From Veillonella sp. KGMB01456 (lineage in GTDB: Bacteria > Bacillota > Negativicutes > Veillonellales > Veillonellaceae): a stretch of DNA of 64,000 bases. The notes under the pieces were generated by a model. It had not been told where the DNA came from. It worked only from the letters and a program-made list of their open reading frames with translations, and ran no database searches. Both the position numbers and the translations under genes were made by a program. The DNA lies in contig NZ_JALKIG010000008.1 in the NCBI RefSeq assembly GCF_023051165.1, forward strand, positions 1 to 64,000, read 5' to 3'. Positions 1 through 9,133 of this stretch are shown piece by piece; position 1 is the stretch's first letter, and each line of letters starts with the position of its first letter.

Positions 1-83
1 CGAACGGGAAGCATATATAGCGTGACTGCGTACGAATGATAGGTAGTCGCTGATTGAGCCGGTACGTACACTGCGTTACTAGC

Positions 84-300
84 TTTCTCTACCGCAGCGA
101 GCGAAGCAATGCGGCCACGTCCTAAATCAATAGAGCTTTCTCCCTCTAGCCTTCATAGCACTAAAAAAGTCACTAAAGCCGATCAATGCGGGTACGCCCT
201 AAATCAATAGAGCGTTAAGCCACTAGCCCCTAGCATTAAATGATAGTATTCCTACTACTGTAGCAAGCGAAGCAATGCGGCTACGCTCTAAATAATCAAA
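84..300. repeat. Three degenerate copies of a GCGAAGC-type repeat
   Basis: Three related stretches lie at about 98-137, 181-215 and 262-297. They share a core like GCGAAGCAATGCGG followed by ACG and CTAAAT; the middle copy is shorter at its left end. The core resembles the outer arms of the palindromic elements at 23.1 and 28.0 kb (GGCGAAGCCCT then TGTGGCCCTAG), so these may be worn relics of that family. No gene is visible in the first 440 bases. A short hairpin (arms 310-318 and 329-337) followed by a T-run at 343-348 could be a weak terminator. Confidence 0.5.
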
Positions 301-457
301 AAAGACTGCAACCTAAGTCGGTAGACAGACCTAGGTTACACACTTTTTATTAAACTGACTAATTCCTTGAAATATTATCAGTAAAATTATAATATAGTTT
401 ATAAGATATTTTAACTAAATATTAAGTATTGATATTTTACTATTGGGAGGCATTTGT

Positions 458-1171
458 ATGAAAGGTATTATTATTAGATTAATGTTTTGCTTTGCTTTTC
501 TAATGACAGCAGGTGGATCTTATATAGAAGCTTATTCCTATTCTTTAACAGATGATTTTGCAGCTGAAAAGAGTAGAGTATCTTTTATCATGCGCAGTGT
601 TGAGGGTACCAGCTATAATGTCTACATAGTAGGTGATGGAGATAAATATGCTGGAAAATCAGCGCCATTTGTTTGGGGCAGTACTAACGATTTAATTTAT
701 AAAGCAACAGCCTACACTCCTTATATTTCAGAGTTAAATGACGTAATAGCTCTGCAACAAGATATTAAGCTATTTGGAGATAATAGCAGAAACGAAGAAT
801 ATATCAATGTAACCAACCCGACTCGTACCGGTGGTGTGTATGTCATTAAAGGCATTAACGGACAACCAGATATTTTAGTAGCTGCTATTCAGACTACCGG
901 TGGTGGTTTTGTAGATTATCGCTTTTTTGCTATAAAAAATGGTGAATTACGACAAATGAAGCTTTTATTTTCTAACCAGAATACAAGATTAGTATCTATG
1001 GGCTATGTAGGCAATGGGCCTCACGCACTTTCTGATGGGACAATAGCTTTGCCATGGTTTAAACAAAAGATGGGCGGAGCAAAAGATTTTGGACAATTCA
1101 CTTCAGTTTATATGCCGGATTATAATAATCTGATTTTAATTTGGGCTTATACTGTCAAAGGAGATCTATAA
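458..1171 (+). CDS. Secreted protein of unknown function
   Basis: This encodes 237 residues. The ATG at 458 is chosen because GGGAGG lies a normal distance upstream; a TTG at 443 is also open. The first 25 or so residues form a hydrophobic signal peptide (MKGIIIRLMFCFAFLMTAGG), so the product is probably exported. The mature part is polar and rich in Tyr, Asn and Gly with no motif I recognise. The gene is more AT-rich than the housekeeping genes nearby. It stands alone, converging with the gene at 1178-1540. Function is unknown. Confidence 0.7.
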   Translation: MKGIIIRLMFCFAFLMTAGGSYIEAYSYSLTDDFAAEKSRVSFIMRSVEGTSYNVYIVGDGDKYAGKSAPFVWGSTNDLIYKATAYTPYISELNDVIALQQDIKLFGDNSRNEEYINVTNPTRTGGVYVIKGINGQPDILVAAIQTTGGGFVDYRFFAIKNGELRQMKLLFSNQNTRLVSMGYVGNGPHALSDGTIALPWFKQKMGGAKDFGQFTSVYMPDYNNLILIWAYTVKGDL

Positions 1172-1177
1172 TAGGCC

Positions 1178-1540
1178 TCAACCTAACTCCTTTTCTTTCA
1201 CCTCAATAAAATCCACCACCGCTTTTTCAAAATCCACGCCCATTCTATCGGCCAAGGCAGCGAGCCACCAAACGCACTCACCTAATTTATGTGGTAGCAA
1301 AATCTCTAAATCTTTATCCGGATTTTCGGTAGGCCATGTCTTTTCATAGGCCATGGCCATTCTACCTATAAGTGCAGCGTCAGTTAAAAAACCTAATGCA
1401 TCTTCTTCTATGGTCCAGCGTTTGCCGTTAATGGAATCTTCCAACTTATGATAGGAATCTCTGATTGCCAAATTACGGCTAATTGTTTCCTTTAGCGTTA
1501 TTGAATGTCCGGAATTAACTTTATCTGTTGTATTTTTCAT
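1178..1540 (-). CDS. MazG-like all-alpha NTP pyrophosphohydrolase family protein
   Basis: This encodes 120 residues on the minus strand with GGGAGG just before the ATG. The C-terminal half (HKLGECVWWLAALADRMG, then a helix rich in Lys and Glu) resembles the helical core of MazG-like or dUTPase-like proteins, which hydrolyse non-canonical nucleoside triphosphates. The acidic metal-binding pattern is only partly clear, so activity is not assured. It is a single gene, convergent with 458-1171. The family call is inferred from the helix pattern and is moderate; the gene itself is well supported by its RBS and length. Confidence 0.6.
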   Translation of the reverse strand: MKNTTDKVNSGHSITLKETISRNLAIRDSYHKLEDSINGKRWTIEEDALGFLTDAALIGRMAMAYEKTWPTENPDKDLEILLPHKLGECVWWLAALADRMGVDFEKAVVDFIEVKEKELG

Positions 1541-1698
1541 AATGACCTCCCTCTAAATGAATTGGAATAATCGTTTTTTCTATAAATTGAGTATAGCACC
1601 ATGGAAGAAAAGAATCTTTAATAGATATCATCGAAAAGGCTATTTTATTATCTGAGTTGTTAATTCACAATATCATGAGAAATAATGACATTCGTTTA

Positions 1699-1727
1699 TT
1701 GACAATGTATAAAAATCATGTTACTAT
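1699..1727 (+). promoter_or_regulatory. Sigma-70-type promoter of the cobalamin riboswitch transcript
   Basis: TTGACA at 1699-1704 and TACTAT at 1722-1727 are separated by 17 bp. Transcription would begin about 25 bp before the riboswitch core. Confidence 0.7.
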
Positions 1728-1756
1728 ACGTGTATAGAAAGTATCAAATAAATAAA

Positions 1757-1955
1757 ATACATAGTTGGGAATAGGTGCAGAAATGCATAATAGAGAAGTC
1801 GGTGTAAGTCCGACACGATCCCGTCACTGTAAGGCTGAGCGAATCTCATTTAAGTCACTGGGTAACACTGGGAAGGCGAGAGGAGCGGTGAAGCTAAGTC
1901 AGGAGAACTGCCTATTCATCATTCACCATTTGACCTACGAGCGATAGGGAGGAGA
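1757..1955 (+). promoter_or_regulatory. Cobalamin (B12) riboswitch
   Basis: The B12 box appears as AGTCAGGAGAACTGCC at 1897-1912, close to the family consensus. The core CCGTCACTGTAA, the GGTGTAAGTCC segment and an ACTGGGAAGGC block also lie in the expected order. CCTAT and ATAGG flanking a 30-base loop (about 1911-1947) fit the downstream regulatory arm. A terminator follows at 1965. An open frame runs across this region but has no RBS and is a by-product of the RNA. The next plus-strand protein gene is mfd, which has its own promoter, so this riboswitch has no obvious protein target. Confidence 0.9.
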
Positions 1956-1964
1956 ATCATATAT

Positions 1965-1997
1965 CCTTTTTCGCATGCGTCGGAAAAGGCTTTTTTA
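1965..1997 (+). terminator. Intrinsic terminator of the cobalamin riboswitch
   Basis: CCTTTTTCG at 1965-1973 pairs with CGGAAAAGG at 1981-1989, followed by a T-run at 1991-1996. Its position right after the aptamer suggests B12-dependent premature termination. Confidence 0.8.
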
Positions 1998-2175
1998 TTG
2001 CCTAAATCGATGATGCATGTGACACCCGTACCGGTCATGGCTATGGATATTTGGTATTATCACGCAAGTGTTAATATATTGTCATGATAATGTATGGGCG
2101 TACATTTTCATCATCTCCTAATCAAAGGCTCTACAAAATACTGTGATGGGTATTTTGTAGAGCCTTTGACCTTTT
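1998..2175 (+). ncRNA. Candidate structured small RNA under B12 riboswitch control
   Basis: Readthrough of the riboswitch terminator would produce only this stretch before a second strong terminator (arms 2123-2141 and 2150-2168). It contains a hairpin TATTATCAC-GCAA-GTGTTAATA at 2055-2076 with a GNRA-type loop and one mismatch. The flanks GATGATGCATGTGACACCCGTA (5' side, about 2009-2030) and the segment ending TCATC at about 2117 can pair in blocks. The longest peptide frame has no RBS. Riboswitch-controlled small RNAs are known elsewhere (EutX, Rli55), but this RNA matches no family I recognise. The alternative is a worn remnant of a lost B12 gene. Confidence 0.5.
2123..2174 (+). terminator. 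Strong intrinsic terminator
   Basis: A 19-bp perfect stem (2123-2141 with 2150-2168, loop of 8) is followed by ACCTTTTT. It would end any transcript that escapes the riboswitch terminator. Confidence 0.8.
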
Positions 2176-2202
2176 TAAACACTATAATTCAAATTTTAGG
2201 CA

Positions 2203-2226
2203 ATAAAAAAAGCCCTTAAGGGCTTA
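2203..2226 (-). terminator. Terminator of the tRNA-Leu gene
   Basis: On the minus strand AAGCCCTTAAGGGCTT is followed by a run of T residues, directly after the tRNA 3' end. Confidence 0.8.
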
Positions 2227-2237
2227 AAGTTCTTAAC

Positions 2238-2322
2238 TGGTGCGGGAGAAGGGACTTGAACCCCCACGCCCGAAGGCGCCAGATCCTAAGTCTGGTGCGT
2301 CTGCCAATTCCGCCACTCCCGC
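2238..2322 (-). tRNA. tRNA-Leu, anticodon UAG
   Basis: The acceptor arms GCGGGAG and CTCCCGC pair, with discriminator A and an encoded CCA at 2238-2240. The anticodon arm CCAGA-CTTAGGA-TCTGG gives anticodon UAG, which reads CUN leucine codons. A long variable arm (CGCC-TTC-GGGCG) and the T loop GGTTCAAGTCC fit the leucine class. The UAG anticodon does not read UAG stop codons, so this is not an amber suppressor. Confidence 0.95.
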
Positions 2323-2456
2323 AACAAAGATATATTATCATATCGGGCGCCATATCGTCAATAGATAATTAAAAAATAGCAAAGACAAAAGGGGAATGCA
2401 TTGGACAATATTAATATTTTTACTGATGTGACGGGCCTAATAACCACCTTTTCGTA

Positions 2457-2538
2457 TTGATGTTGCATGACTCCTATGGTACACTAAACATATACTTTGT
2501 AATTACAAGGGGCTTTGGCGTAGCTAAAGCCCGTTTTG
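2457..2538 (+). promoter_or_regulatory. Promoter and leader hairpin upstream of mfd
   Basis: TTGATG at 2457-2462 and TACACT at 2480-2485 are 17 bp apart. A hairpin with arms GGGCTTT (2510-2516) and AAAGCCC (2526-2532) followed by GTTTTG sits between this promoter and mfd. It looks like a short terminator or attenuator within the leader. Confidence 0.5.
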
Positions 2539-2583
2539 TCGTTGCTATATGAGCGTAAAAAGAAGAAGGTAATAGAAAATCCA

Positions 2584-5500
2584 ATGGAAACATTACAGGA
2601 ATTATTATATAAATACCCTGCCTATAAAGAGGCGGAAGGACTTTTCGGTAAAAAGGGAAAGCATGTAATATCAGGGCTTGGAGGCTCTCAAAAGCCGTTC
2701 ATTTACAGCACGGCTATGAAGGCTATAGAGCAGCGGCCTACTATTGTATTGGTGCATGATAAGAACCATAAAGAACAATGGGAACGCGATTTGGCATTCT
2801 TTTTGCCGGATGTGGACGTAATGCCATTTCCTATTACGGAAAAAGTCACATTCATTACGGCGGCGCGCAGCCTGGAAAATCAGGGGCTGCAGATGCGAGC
2901 ATTAGGTGCCTTATTACACGATGAACCGGTTGTAGTTATCGCTACAATTGATGAGGCAACCCAGCGTATTTTAACGCCGGAAGAATTAAAAGAAAGTGTT
3001 ATACATTTAGCCACCGGTGACATTGTTGAGCGTGAAATTATGCTCGAGAAATTGGTAACCTTAGGCTATGAACGAACAGACCAGGTGGAACAACGTGGTC
3101 ATTTTAGCGTGCGCGGCGACATTATCGACGTATTCCCGGTAAACAGCGATAATCCGTATCGTGTTGAATTCTTTGACGATGAAATCGATACCATTCGCAC
3201 CTTTGCTATCGACACGCAGCGCTCAATCGAGTCCGTTAAACATATGACAGTTATGCCGTTCCACTTGAACGATACGTCGGAAGAAGGCTCTTTATTGAGC
3301 TATGGCAAAAACGCCCTGCTTTTGTACGATGAACCGAATCGTTTGCAAGATGCCTTAAAAGGCTTTTTGAAAGAAGACGCCGTGCACCGTCAGCAGCATT
3401 TTACCTGGTCCGAGTTTATGGGGACTAATGCGGCTAAAAGTGAAATTGCATTTAACTTCCTGCAGCAGCGCGTGTCCGGTTTAGCCGGTTTTGACAGCAT
3501 TGGGCTTCAGAGTAAGTCTATGATGTCCTTTGAGCGTCAAATGCCGCTTTTAATTGATGAAATAGACGTGTGGCTAACCCAGGGGCGTCAAGTTGTGCTC
3601 GTTATGAACAATTTGCAACGCCGCGAAGGTTTAGAACGAGCCCTCAGCGAAGCGAATATTGCCTATGAAGTGAGCGCCGAATTGAAAGCAACTAAAGAGG
3701 CGGTTCTCATTGTAAGCGGGCTTTTATCGGAAGGTTTTGAATTACCACTTTGTAACCTGGTGGTAGTTACGGAAGGCAATATTTTTGGTCAACAGAAGCG
3801 AAAGCTTCGTAAAAAAGTGCCAAAAGGTCAGGAGATTACTTACTTTACCGATTTAACGCCGGGCGATTATGTAGTCCATGCTTTGCACGGTATCGGGAAG
3901 TACGTGGGCCTCAAAACGATTGAAACAGAAGGCATTCACAAGGACTACATTGAAATTGCCTATGCGGGCACAGACAAGTTGTTTTTGCCGGCTGACAATT
4001 TAGACCAATTACAGAAATATATCGGCAATGAAGGTGATGTGCCTAAAATTCATAAGATGGGCGGCCGTGAGTGGGGCAAAGTTCGTCAAAAAGCACAAAA
4101 ATCCATTGACGATTTGGCAGAAAAGCTGGTAGAACTCTATGCACAACGTGAGGTTGTGGATGGCTTTGCCTTTGACCCGGATGATACCTTCCAGATGGAA
4201 TTTGAAGAAGCCTTTCCGTATGAAGAAACGGAAGACCAATTGCAGGCATCTCAAGAAATTAAGGCCTCTATGGAACAGCCGCATCCGATGGACCGGCTGC
4301 TTTGCGGTGACGTTGGTTTTGGTAAAACGGAAGTGGCTATGCGCGCTATTTTTAAAGCGGTAAAAAGCGGTAAACAAGTAGCCGTCTTAGTACCGACAAC
4401 TGTATTGGCACAACAACATTTTCAGACCTTTACCGATCGTTTGGGTGCCTTTGGAGTACGCGTTGAAGTGTTGAACCGTTTCCGCTCCGCCGGTGAAAAG
4501 CGCGATATTATTAAACGGGTTGCCGATAAATCGGTGGATGTCTTAATCGGAACCCATGCGCTTTTAAATAAAAAAGTAGCTTTCAAAGATTTGGGACTCC
4601 TCGTTGTGGATGAAGAACAACGTTTCGGTGTAGCGCAGAAGGAAAAGTGGAAGAGTTGGGCCAATAATATTGACGTCTTGACGTTGAGTGCCACGCCGAT
4701 TCCGCGAACCCTCCACATGTCGCTTGTAGGGGTGCGTGAAATGAGTGTTATCAACACGCCGCCGGAAGACCGTTTACCGGTGCAGACCTATGTGGTGGAA
4801 TATGACATGAAGCTCATTGCCGAAGCCATTCGTCGCGAAATTCAGCGCGGTGGGCAGGTCTATTTCGTGTATAACCGTGTAGCTTCCATTGAGCACATGG
4901 GCGAACTTTTGGAAGCGGCTATGCCGGATTTGCGCTTTGCCATTGCCCACGGTCAGATGGCAGGCAGTGAAATGGAAGCCATCATGGTTGATTTTTATGA
5001 AGGTCATTATGATTTATTGCTATGTACCAGCATCATTGAAACGGGGCTCGATATTCCAAACGCCAATACGATTATCGTGTACGATGCGGATCGTTTGGGT
5101 CTGTCGCAGTTATATCAGATGCGGGGGCGTGTAGGTCGTTCCCGTCGTCGTGCCTATGCGTACTTCTTGTATCGTCCCGATAAAATGCTCAGTGAAACGG
5201 CGGAAAAACGTTTGAAAGCGATTGAAGAATTCACCGAACTGGGCGCCGGCTTTAAATTGGCTATGCGTGACCTTGAAATTCGCGGCGCCGGTAATTTACT
5301 GGGCTCACAGCAGCACGGCAATATCGCATCAGTCGGTTTTGCTTTGTATTGTTCTATGCTTGAAGAAGCGATTGCCAAAGCCCAGCATAAAACGGTTACC
5401 AAAACGGTGGAAGTGGATCCGGTTATCGATCTTGGCATCGATGCCTTCATTGATGAGGCCTATATCAATGATACGGCCCGGAAGATTACCATTTACCAGC

Positions 5501-5871
5501 GTCTGTTGCAGATTCGCAAGCTGGAAGATTTTGACGAATTTACCGATGAATTGATTGACCGATTCGGTTCGCCGACGCCGCCGGTGGAACGACTTTTGAA
5601 ATTGGCGCGCATTAAAGAACGAGCCAGAGCCATCGGCATTAAGAGCATGGTTATTCGTGAAGGTGTTTTAATCATTCACTGGGCGGACTTAGAGAAGATG
5701 GTCGGCTGGGATCCCGGCTTAGTAGCGACAAAGGTTTGGCAACATGTTAAAATAGATAAAAATAATGTGTTACGTTACAGCCCGATTGAAGAGGGTGCTT
5801 CCGTATTGACCACAGTTGAGGTGTTAATGGGGGAATTGGAAAAACGTGACCCTGCTTTACAATCTCAGTAA
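2584..5871 (+). CDS. mfd: Transcription-repair coupling factor Mfd
   Basis: This is a DNA translocase that removes RNA polymerase stalled at lesions and recruits UvrA for nucleotide excision repair. The 1095-residue length fits the family. The UvrB-like N-terminal region is followed by the RNA-polymerase-interaction region (near GDYVVHALHGIGKYVG) and RecG-like motor domains with Walker A GDVGFGKTE (about residue 575), the DEEQRFG box (about 675) and GRVGRS. The ATG at 2584 (METLQELLYKYP) matches the usual N-terminus. An upstream TTG at 2536 is in frame but overlaps the leader hairpin. The next gene begins 17 bp downstream, so they are likely cotranscribed. Confidence 0.95.
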   Translation: METLQELLYKYPAYKEAEGLFGKKGKHVISGLGGSQKPFIYSTAMKAIEQRPTIVLVHDKNHKEQWERDLAFFLPDVDVMPFPITEKVTFITAARSLENQGLQMRALGALLHDEPVVVIATIDEATQRILTPEELKESVIHLATGDIVEREIMLEKLVTLGYERTDQVEQRGHFSVRGDIIDVFPVNSDNPYRVEFFDDEIDTIRTFAIDTQRSIESVKHMTVMPFHLNDTSEEGSLLSYGKNALLLYDEPNRLQDALKGFLKEDAVHRQQHFTWSEFMGTNAAKSEIAFNFLQQRVSGLAGFDSIGLQSKSMMSFERQMPLLIDEIDVWLTQGRQVVLVMNNLQRREGLERALSEANIAYEVSAELKATKEAVLIVSGLLSEGFELPLCNLVVVTEGNIFGQQKRKLRKKVPKGQEITYFTDLTPGDYVVHALHGIGKYVGLKTIETEGIHKDYIEIAYAGTDKLFLPADNLDQLQKYIGNEGDVPKIHKMGGREWGKVRQKAQKSIDDLAEKLVELYAQREVVDGFAFDPDDTFQMEFEEAFPYEETEDQLQASQEIKASMEQPHPMDRLLCGDVGFGKTEVAMRAIFKAVKSGKQVAVLVPTTVLAQQHFQTFTDRLGAFGVRVEVLNRFRSAGEKRDIIKRVADKSVDVLIGTHALLNKKVAFKDLGLLVVDEEQRFGVAQKEKWKSWANNIDVLTLSATPIPRTLHMSLVGVREMSVINTPPEDRLPVQTYVVEYDMKLIAEAIRREIQRGGQVYFVYNRVASIEHMGELLEAAMPDLRFAIAHGQMAGSEMEAIMVDFYEGHYDLLLCTSIIETGLDIPNANTIIVYDADRLGLSQLYQMRGRVGRSRRRAYAYFLYRPDKMLSETAEKRLKAIEEFTELGAGFKLAMRDLEIRGAGNLLGSQQHGNIASVGFALYCSMLEEAIAKAQHKTVTKTVEVDPVIDLGIDAFIDEAYINDTARKITIYQRLLQIRKLEDFDEFTDELIDRFGSPTPPVERLLKLARIKERARAIGIKSMVIREGVLIIHWADLEKMVGWDPGLVATKVWQHVKIDKNNVLRYSPIEEGASVLTTVEVLMGELEKRDPALQSQ

Positions 5872-5888
5872 GCTTCAGGAGGAACCGT

Positions 5889-7469
5889 ATGAATCGATTT
5901 TTAAAAGGGGCTATGATTCTTACTTTAGCGGGCATAATTGTGAAAATTATCGGTGCTTTCAGCAAGGTGCTGTTGGCACGCATTTTAGGCGGTGAAGGGA
6001 TTGGGCTGTATCAGATGGCCTATCCCATTTACCAGATTATTGTCAGCCTGGCTACAGCAGGTTTACCGGTAGCCATATCGATTATGATTGCCGATAAACT
6101 GGCCTATAAAGACGTACGCGGTGCGTCAAAAATCTTTAGAGTATCCGCTACGGTTTTATTTGCCTTAGGTGCTTTTTTCAGCGTGGCACTGTTTCTGGCG
6201 GTACCGTGGCTGGTTGAGTCGGAATGGCTTACAGATCCACGCAGCAGCTTTGCGCTCATGGCCTTGGCGCCGGCAATTGTGGTAGTGACGATTTTGAGCT
6301 GCTTGCGCGGCTATTTCCAAGGGTTTCAGGACATGCTGCCAACCGGGGCATCGCAGGTTGTGGAACAATCTTTACGCGTTGCCTGTATGGTAGGTTTTGC
6401 TCTATTCCTCTTGCCTTATGGACTGCCAATGGCGGCGGCAGGGGCTACGTTAGCTACCTTTCCGGGCGTTGTAGGGGGCATATTGGTACTCCTTTATTTT
6501 TACCGACGTCAACGTCATTTGCGGGCTAAACTATTAGCTGAGCAAGCGACGGACATCATTCCGGAAAGCTCATGGCAAATCATGAAGCGTTTGTTTGTTT
6601 TGGCCATTCCCGTTTCCATGGCCAACATTATGATGCCCATCGTGTCGGGCATTGATCTGGGCGTTGTACCGCAACGCCTCATTGATGCGGGCTATTCCGT
6701 TCGCGAAGCAACCACCTTATTCGGTTATTTGACGGGCATGGCTACCTCGCTGGTGAACTTGCCGATTATTTTGACTACGTCCTTGGCGGCCAGTCTTGTG
6801 CCGGCCATTTCTGAGGCGTTTTCCAAAAAAGACATGGGGGAAATTCAGAATCGCAGCCATGTGGCGCTCAAAATAACCACCTTGATTACGGTGCCTGCGT
6901 TTGTGGGGCTTTATGTGTTGGCTACGCCGATTTCAGAACTTCTCTATGCCACACCGAATGCGGGAGGCCCCATTGCGGTTATGAGTCTCAGCATCTTCCT
7001 CTTAGGTGTACAGCAAGTGAGTACGGGGATTTTACAAGGCCTCGGCCATACGGCGATTCCTATGGTGAATCTGTTCATCAGTACACTCATTAAAATTCCG
7101 CTTAGCTGGTATTTGACGGCCTTGCCGGAATGGGGGATTAACGGGGCGGCTTGGTCCACGAATATTGACTTTGGTTTGGCCGCATTATTAAATATGATTT
7201 TTGTGCGCCGCTACATCAAGTATCAGGTGCCTTGGCTCGAATTGAGTAAAATCTCCTTAGCCGCCTTTGCCATGGGCGGTGCGACCGTAATGACCTATTC
7301 CTTCTTTGAACCGCTTCTGGGCGGTAATTTTGCGGTTTTTGGCGCTATTGTAGTGGCTATCGTCATTTATGGAGCAGGCCTTCTGATTACAAAAGCTGTT
7401 AAAGACGATGAATGGCAGGCCATGCCGGTCATCGGGAAGCGTTTGAAAAAACGTTCTCATAAGGACTGA
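5889..7469 (+). CDS. SpoVB/MurJ-type polysaccharide flippase (MOP family)
   Basis: This encodes 526 residues with about 14 hydrophobic segments. The N-terminus (GAMILTLAGIIVKIIGAFSK) and the motif GEGIGLYQMAYPIY are typical of SpoVB-like transporters that flip lipid-linked precursors across the inner membrane. AGGAGG lies before the ATG. The position between mfd and mazG is the same as spoVB in spore-forming Firmicutes, although nothing else here indicates sporulation. A role in peptidoglycan or other envelope glycan export is inferred from the family. Confidence 0.88.
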   Translation: MNRFLKGAMILTLAGIIVKIIGAFSKVLLARILGGEGIGLYQMAYPIYQIIVSLATAGLPVAISIMIADKLAYKDVRGASKIFRVSATVLFALGAFFSVALFLAVPWLVESEWLTDPRSSFALMALAPAIVVVTILSCLRGYFQGFQDMLPTGASQVVEQSLRVACMVGFALFLLPYGLPMAAAGATLATFPGVVGGILVLLYFYRRQRHLRAKLLAEQATDIIPESSWQIMKRLFVLAIPVSMANIMMPIVSGIDLGVVPQRLIDAGYSVREATTLFGYLTGMATSLVNLPIILTTSLAASLVPAISEAFSKKDMGEIQNRSHVALKITTLITVPAFVGLYVLATPISELLYATPNAGGPIAVMSLSIFLLGVQQVSTGILQGLGHTAIPMVNLFISTLIKIPLSWYLTALPEWGINGAAWSTNIDFGLAALLNMIFVRRYIKYQVPWLELSKISLAAFAMGGATVMTYSFFEPLLGGNFAVFGAIVVAIVIYGAGLLITKAVKDDEWQAMPVIGKRLKKRSHKD

Positions 7470-7520
7470 TAGAAGAGCGGCTATGGCACATAGAAACGGA
7501 GAAGCAGAAAAGGAGATTGT

Positions 7521-8747
7521 ATGAATACAGCAAATATCGGCCCTTTATTGGTTAAATTGAATATAGATGTGGCTCAGGGACTGTTTATTGTGGGTGCCGA
7601 TCAAATTGAGGAAACACCCTTTGACTTAACAGGCACTTTGTTAGTCACTGATTTAATAAATGATGAAACAGCGTTGACGAATCTTACTGATGTTTTGAAA
7701 AAACGTTTCGGTACCAATAGTCAAGTTGATTTATATGGCGTTGCGCTTAGTGAAAATAATGCGCTCGGCAAAGGGTTGCCGGTGAGTGATTTAAGCACGT
7801 TAGGCGCCTCCTATATGACTAAACTGGAAGCAGACATGGGTGAATCCCTGACTTGGGTATTGCTTCATCGCTCGGCTGAAAATACTGTTAGGACTTCAGA
7901 AAATGCCTCTAAAATCGATTTAACGGGCCTGGAAGGGGCGGAAACTGAAGAAGGGTATGAATTTACCTTACAACCTCTCATTGACGTGGTAGCGGCTTTA
8001 AGAGCGCCGGACGGGTGCCCTTGGGATCGTTTGCAAACGCATAGTACCTTGCGCCGTTATCTTTTGGAAGAAGTATATGAAGTCCTTGAAGCCATCGACA
8101 ATCAAGATATGGCCAATCTTCGCGAAGAGTTGGGCGACGTTTTATTGCAAATTGTATTCCATGCAAGACTAGCGGAAGAGCAGGGACTTTTTACCGTCCA
8201 AGATATTATTGACGATATAACGGCTAAAATGATTCGCCGTCATCCCCATGTTTTTGCCAAAGCTACATCGAAAGAATTAGCTTCAACCCAGCTAAACTGG
8301 GAGGCTTTGAAGGCGCAAGAACCGGGTCATGACAAAAAAACTTTGCTTGGCGGCATCTCCAAGGGCTTACCGGCTTTATTGGGGGCTCAAAAACTGCAAG
8401 AAAAGGCCGCGAAGGTAGGTTTTGACTGGGATACTGAGCCTCCGGTGTGGGCCAAATTTGAAGAAGAAATTGCCGAATTTAAGGAGGCTATCGCCGAAAA
8501 AGACTATGAAAATGCAGAATTAGAGGGCGGGGACGTGCTTTTTTCCTTGATTAATCTTCTAAGATGGTATAAAATAGGCGGTGAAAATGCACTAAACCGC
8601 ACCAACAATAAGTTCCGCCAACGTTTTGCCCATGTAGAACGCTGTGTTAAAGACAGTGGAAAATCGTGGAAGGACTTTTCATTAGAAGAATTGGACTTAT
8701 TTTGGGAATCGGCTAAAGTGTCTGAACAAAAACATTCATTGAAATGA
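7521..8747 (+). CDS. mazG: MazG nucleoside triphosphate pyrophosphohydrolase with methylase-like N-terminal remnant
   Basis: This encodes 408 residues. From about residue 150 the protein is canonical MazG, including LRAPDGCPWDRLQTH, LLEEVYEVLEAI and EELGDVLLQIVFH, then a second helical repeat. MazG hydrolyses NTPs and dNTPs to monophosphates. In Bacillus YabN a tetrapyrrole-methylase domain of about 220 residues precedes MazG; here the first 150 residues resemble only the second half of that domain (for example GLPVSDLSTLG) and lack a SAM-binding start. It is in the mfd-spoVB-mazG-HU series. RBS AGGAG precedes the ATG. Confidence 0.92.
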   Translation: MNTANIGPLLVKLNIDVAQGLFIVGADQIEETPFDLTGTLLVTDLINDETALTNLTDVLKKRFGTNSQVDLYGVALSENNALGKGLPVSDLSTLGASYMTKLEADMGESLTWVLLHRSAENTVRTSENASKIDLTGLEGAETEEGYEFTLQPLIDVVAALRAPDGCPWDRLQTHSTLRRYLLEEVYEVLEAIDNQDMANLREELGDVLLQIVFHARLAEEQGLFTVQDIIDDITAKMIRRHPHVFAKATSKELASTQLNWEALKAQEPGHDKKTLLGGISKGLPALLGAQKLQEKAAKVGFDWDTEPPVWAKFEEEIAEFKEAIAEKDYENAELEGGDVLFSLINLLRWYKIGGENALNRTNNKFRQRFAHVERCVKDSGKSWKDFSLEELDLFWESAKVSEQKHSLK

Positions 8748-8818
8748 TTCGTAAGGCGTGATATACTCTTACAAGTTACAATGAATGGATACATTCTATT
8801 TTTTAAGGAGGTTCTGTC

Positions 8819-9121
8819 ATGAATAAAACAGAATTAATCGCAAGTGTTGCTCAGAAAGCCGAATTAACTAAAAAGGATGCTGAAAAAGCAGTTAAAGCTG
8901 TGTTCGACACAGTAGCTGAAGAATTAGCAAAAGGCGAAAAAGTTCAGGTTATCGGTTTCGGTACTTTTGAAGTTCGCGAACGTTCCGCTCGTGAAGGCCG
9001 CAACCCACAGACTGGTAAAGCTATTACAATTGCAGCTTCCAAATCCCCTGCATTCAAAGCCGGTAAACAGTTAAAAGAATTAGTAAACGTACAAACTAAA
9101 GTTAAACCTCGCAAAAAATAA
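8819..9121 (+). CDS. hup: DNA-binding protein HU
   Basis: This encodes 100 residues, with the HU fold signature [22 protein letters not shown] and the typical start [11 protein letters not shown]. It is a small basic nucleoid protein that bends DNA as a dimer. AAGGAGG precedes the ATG. The C-terminus has a basic tail (KVKPRKK) slightly longer than the common 90-residue form. A branched terminator follows. Confidence 0.97.
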   Translation: MNKTELIASVAQKAELTKKDAEKAVKAVFDTVAEELAKGEKVQVIGFGTFEVRERSAREGRNPQTGKAITIAASKSPAFKAGKQLKELVNVQTKVKPRKK

Positions 9122-9133
9122 TTTGCCCGGTTT

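Noticed and set aside
1765-1947. 60-codon open frame in the 1.8 kb region
   Set aside because: It lies wholly within the cobalamin riboswitch and has no ribosome binding site.
2238-2322. Amber suppressor tRNA
   Set aside because: The anticodon is UAG, which reads CUN leucine codons; a suppressor would need CUA.
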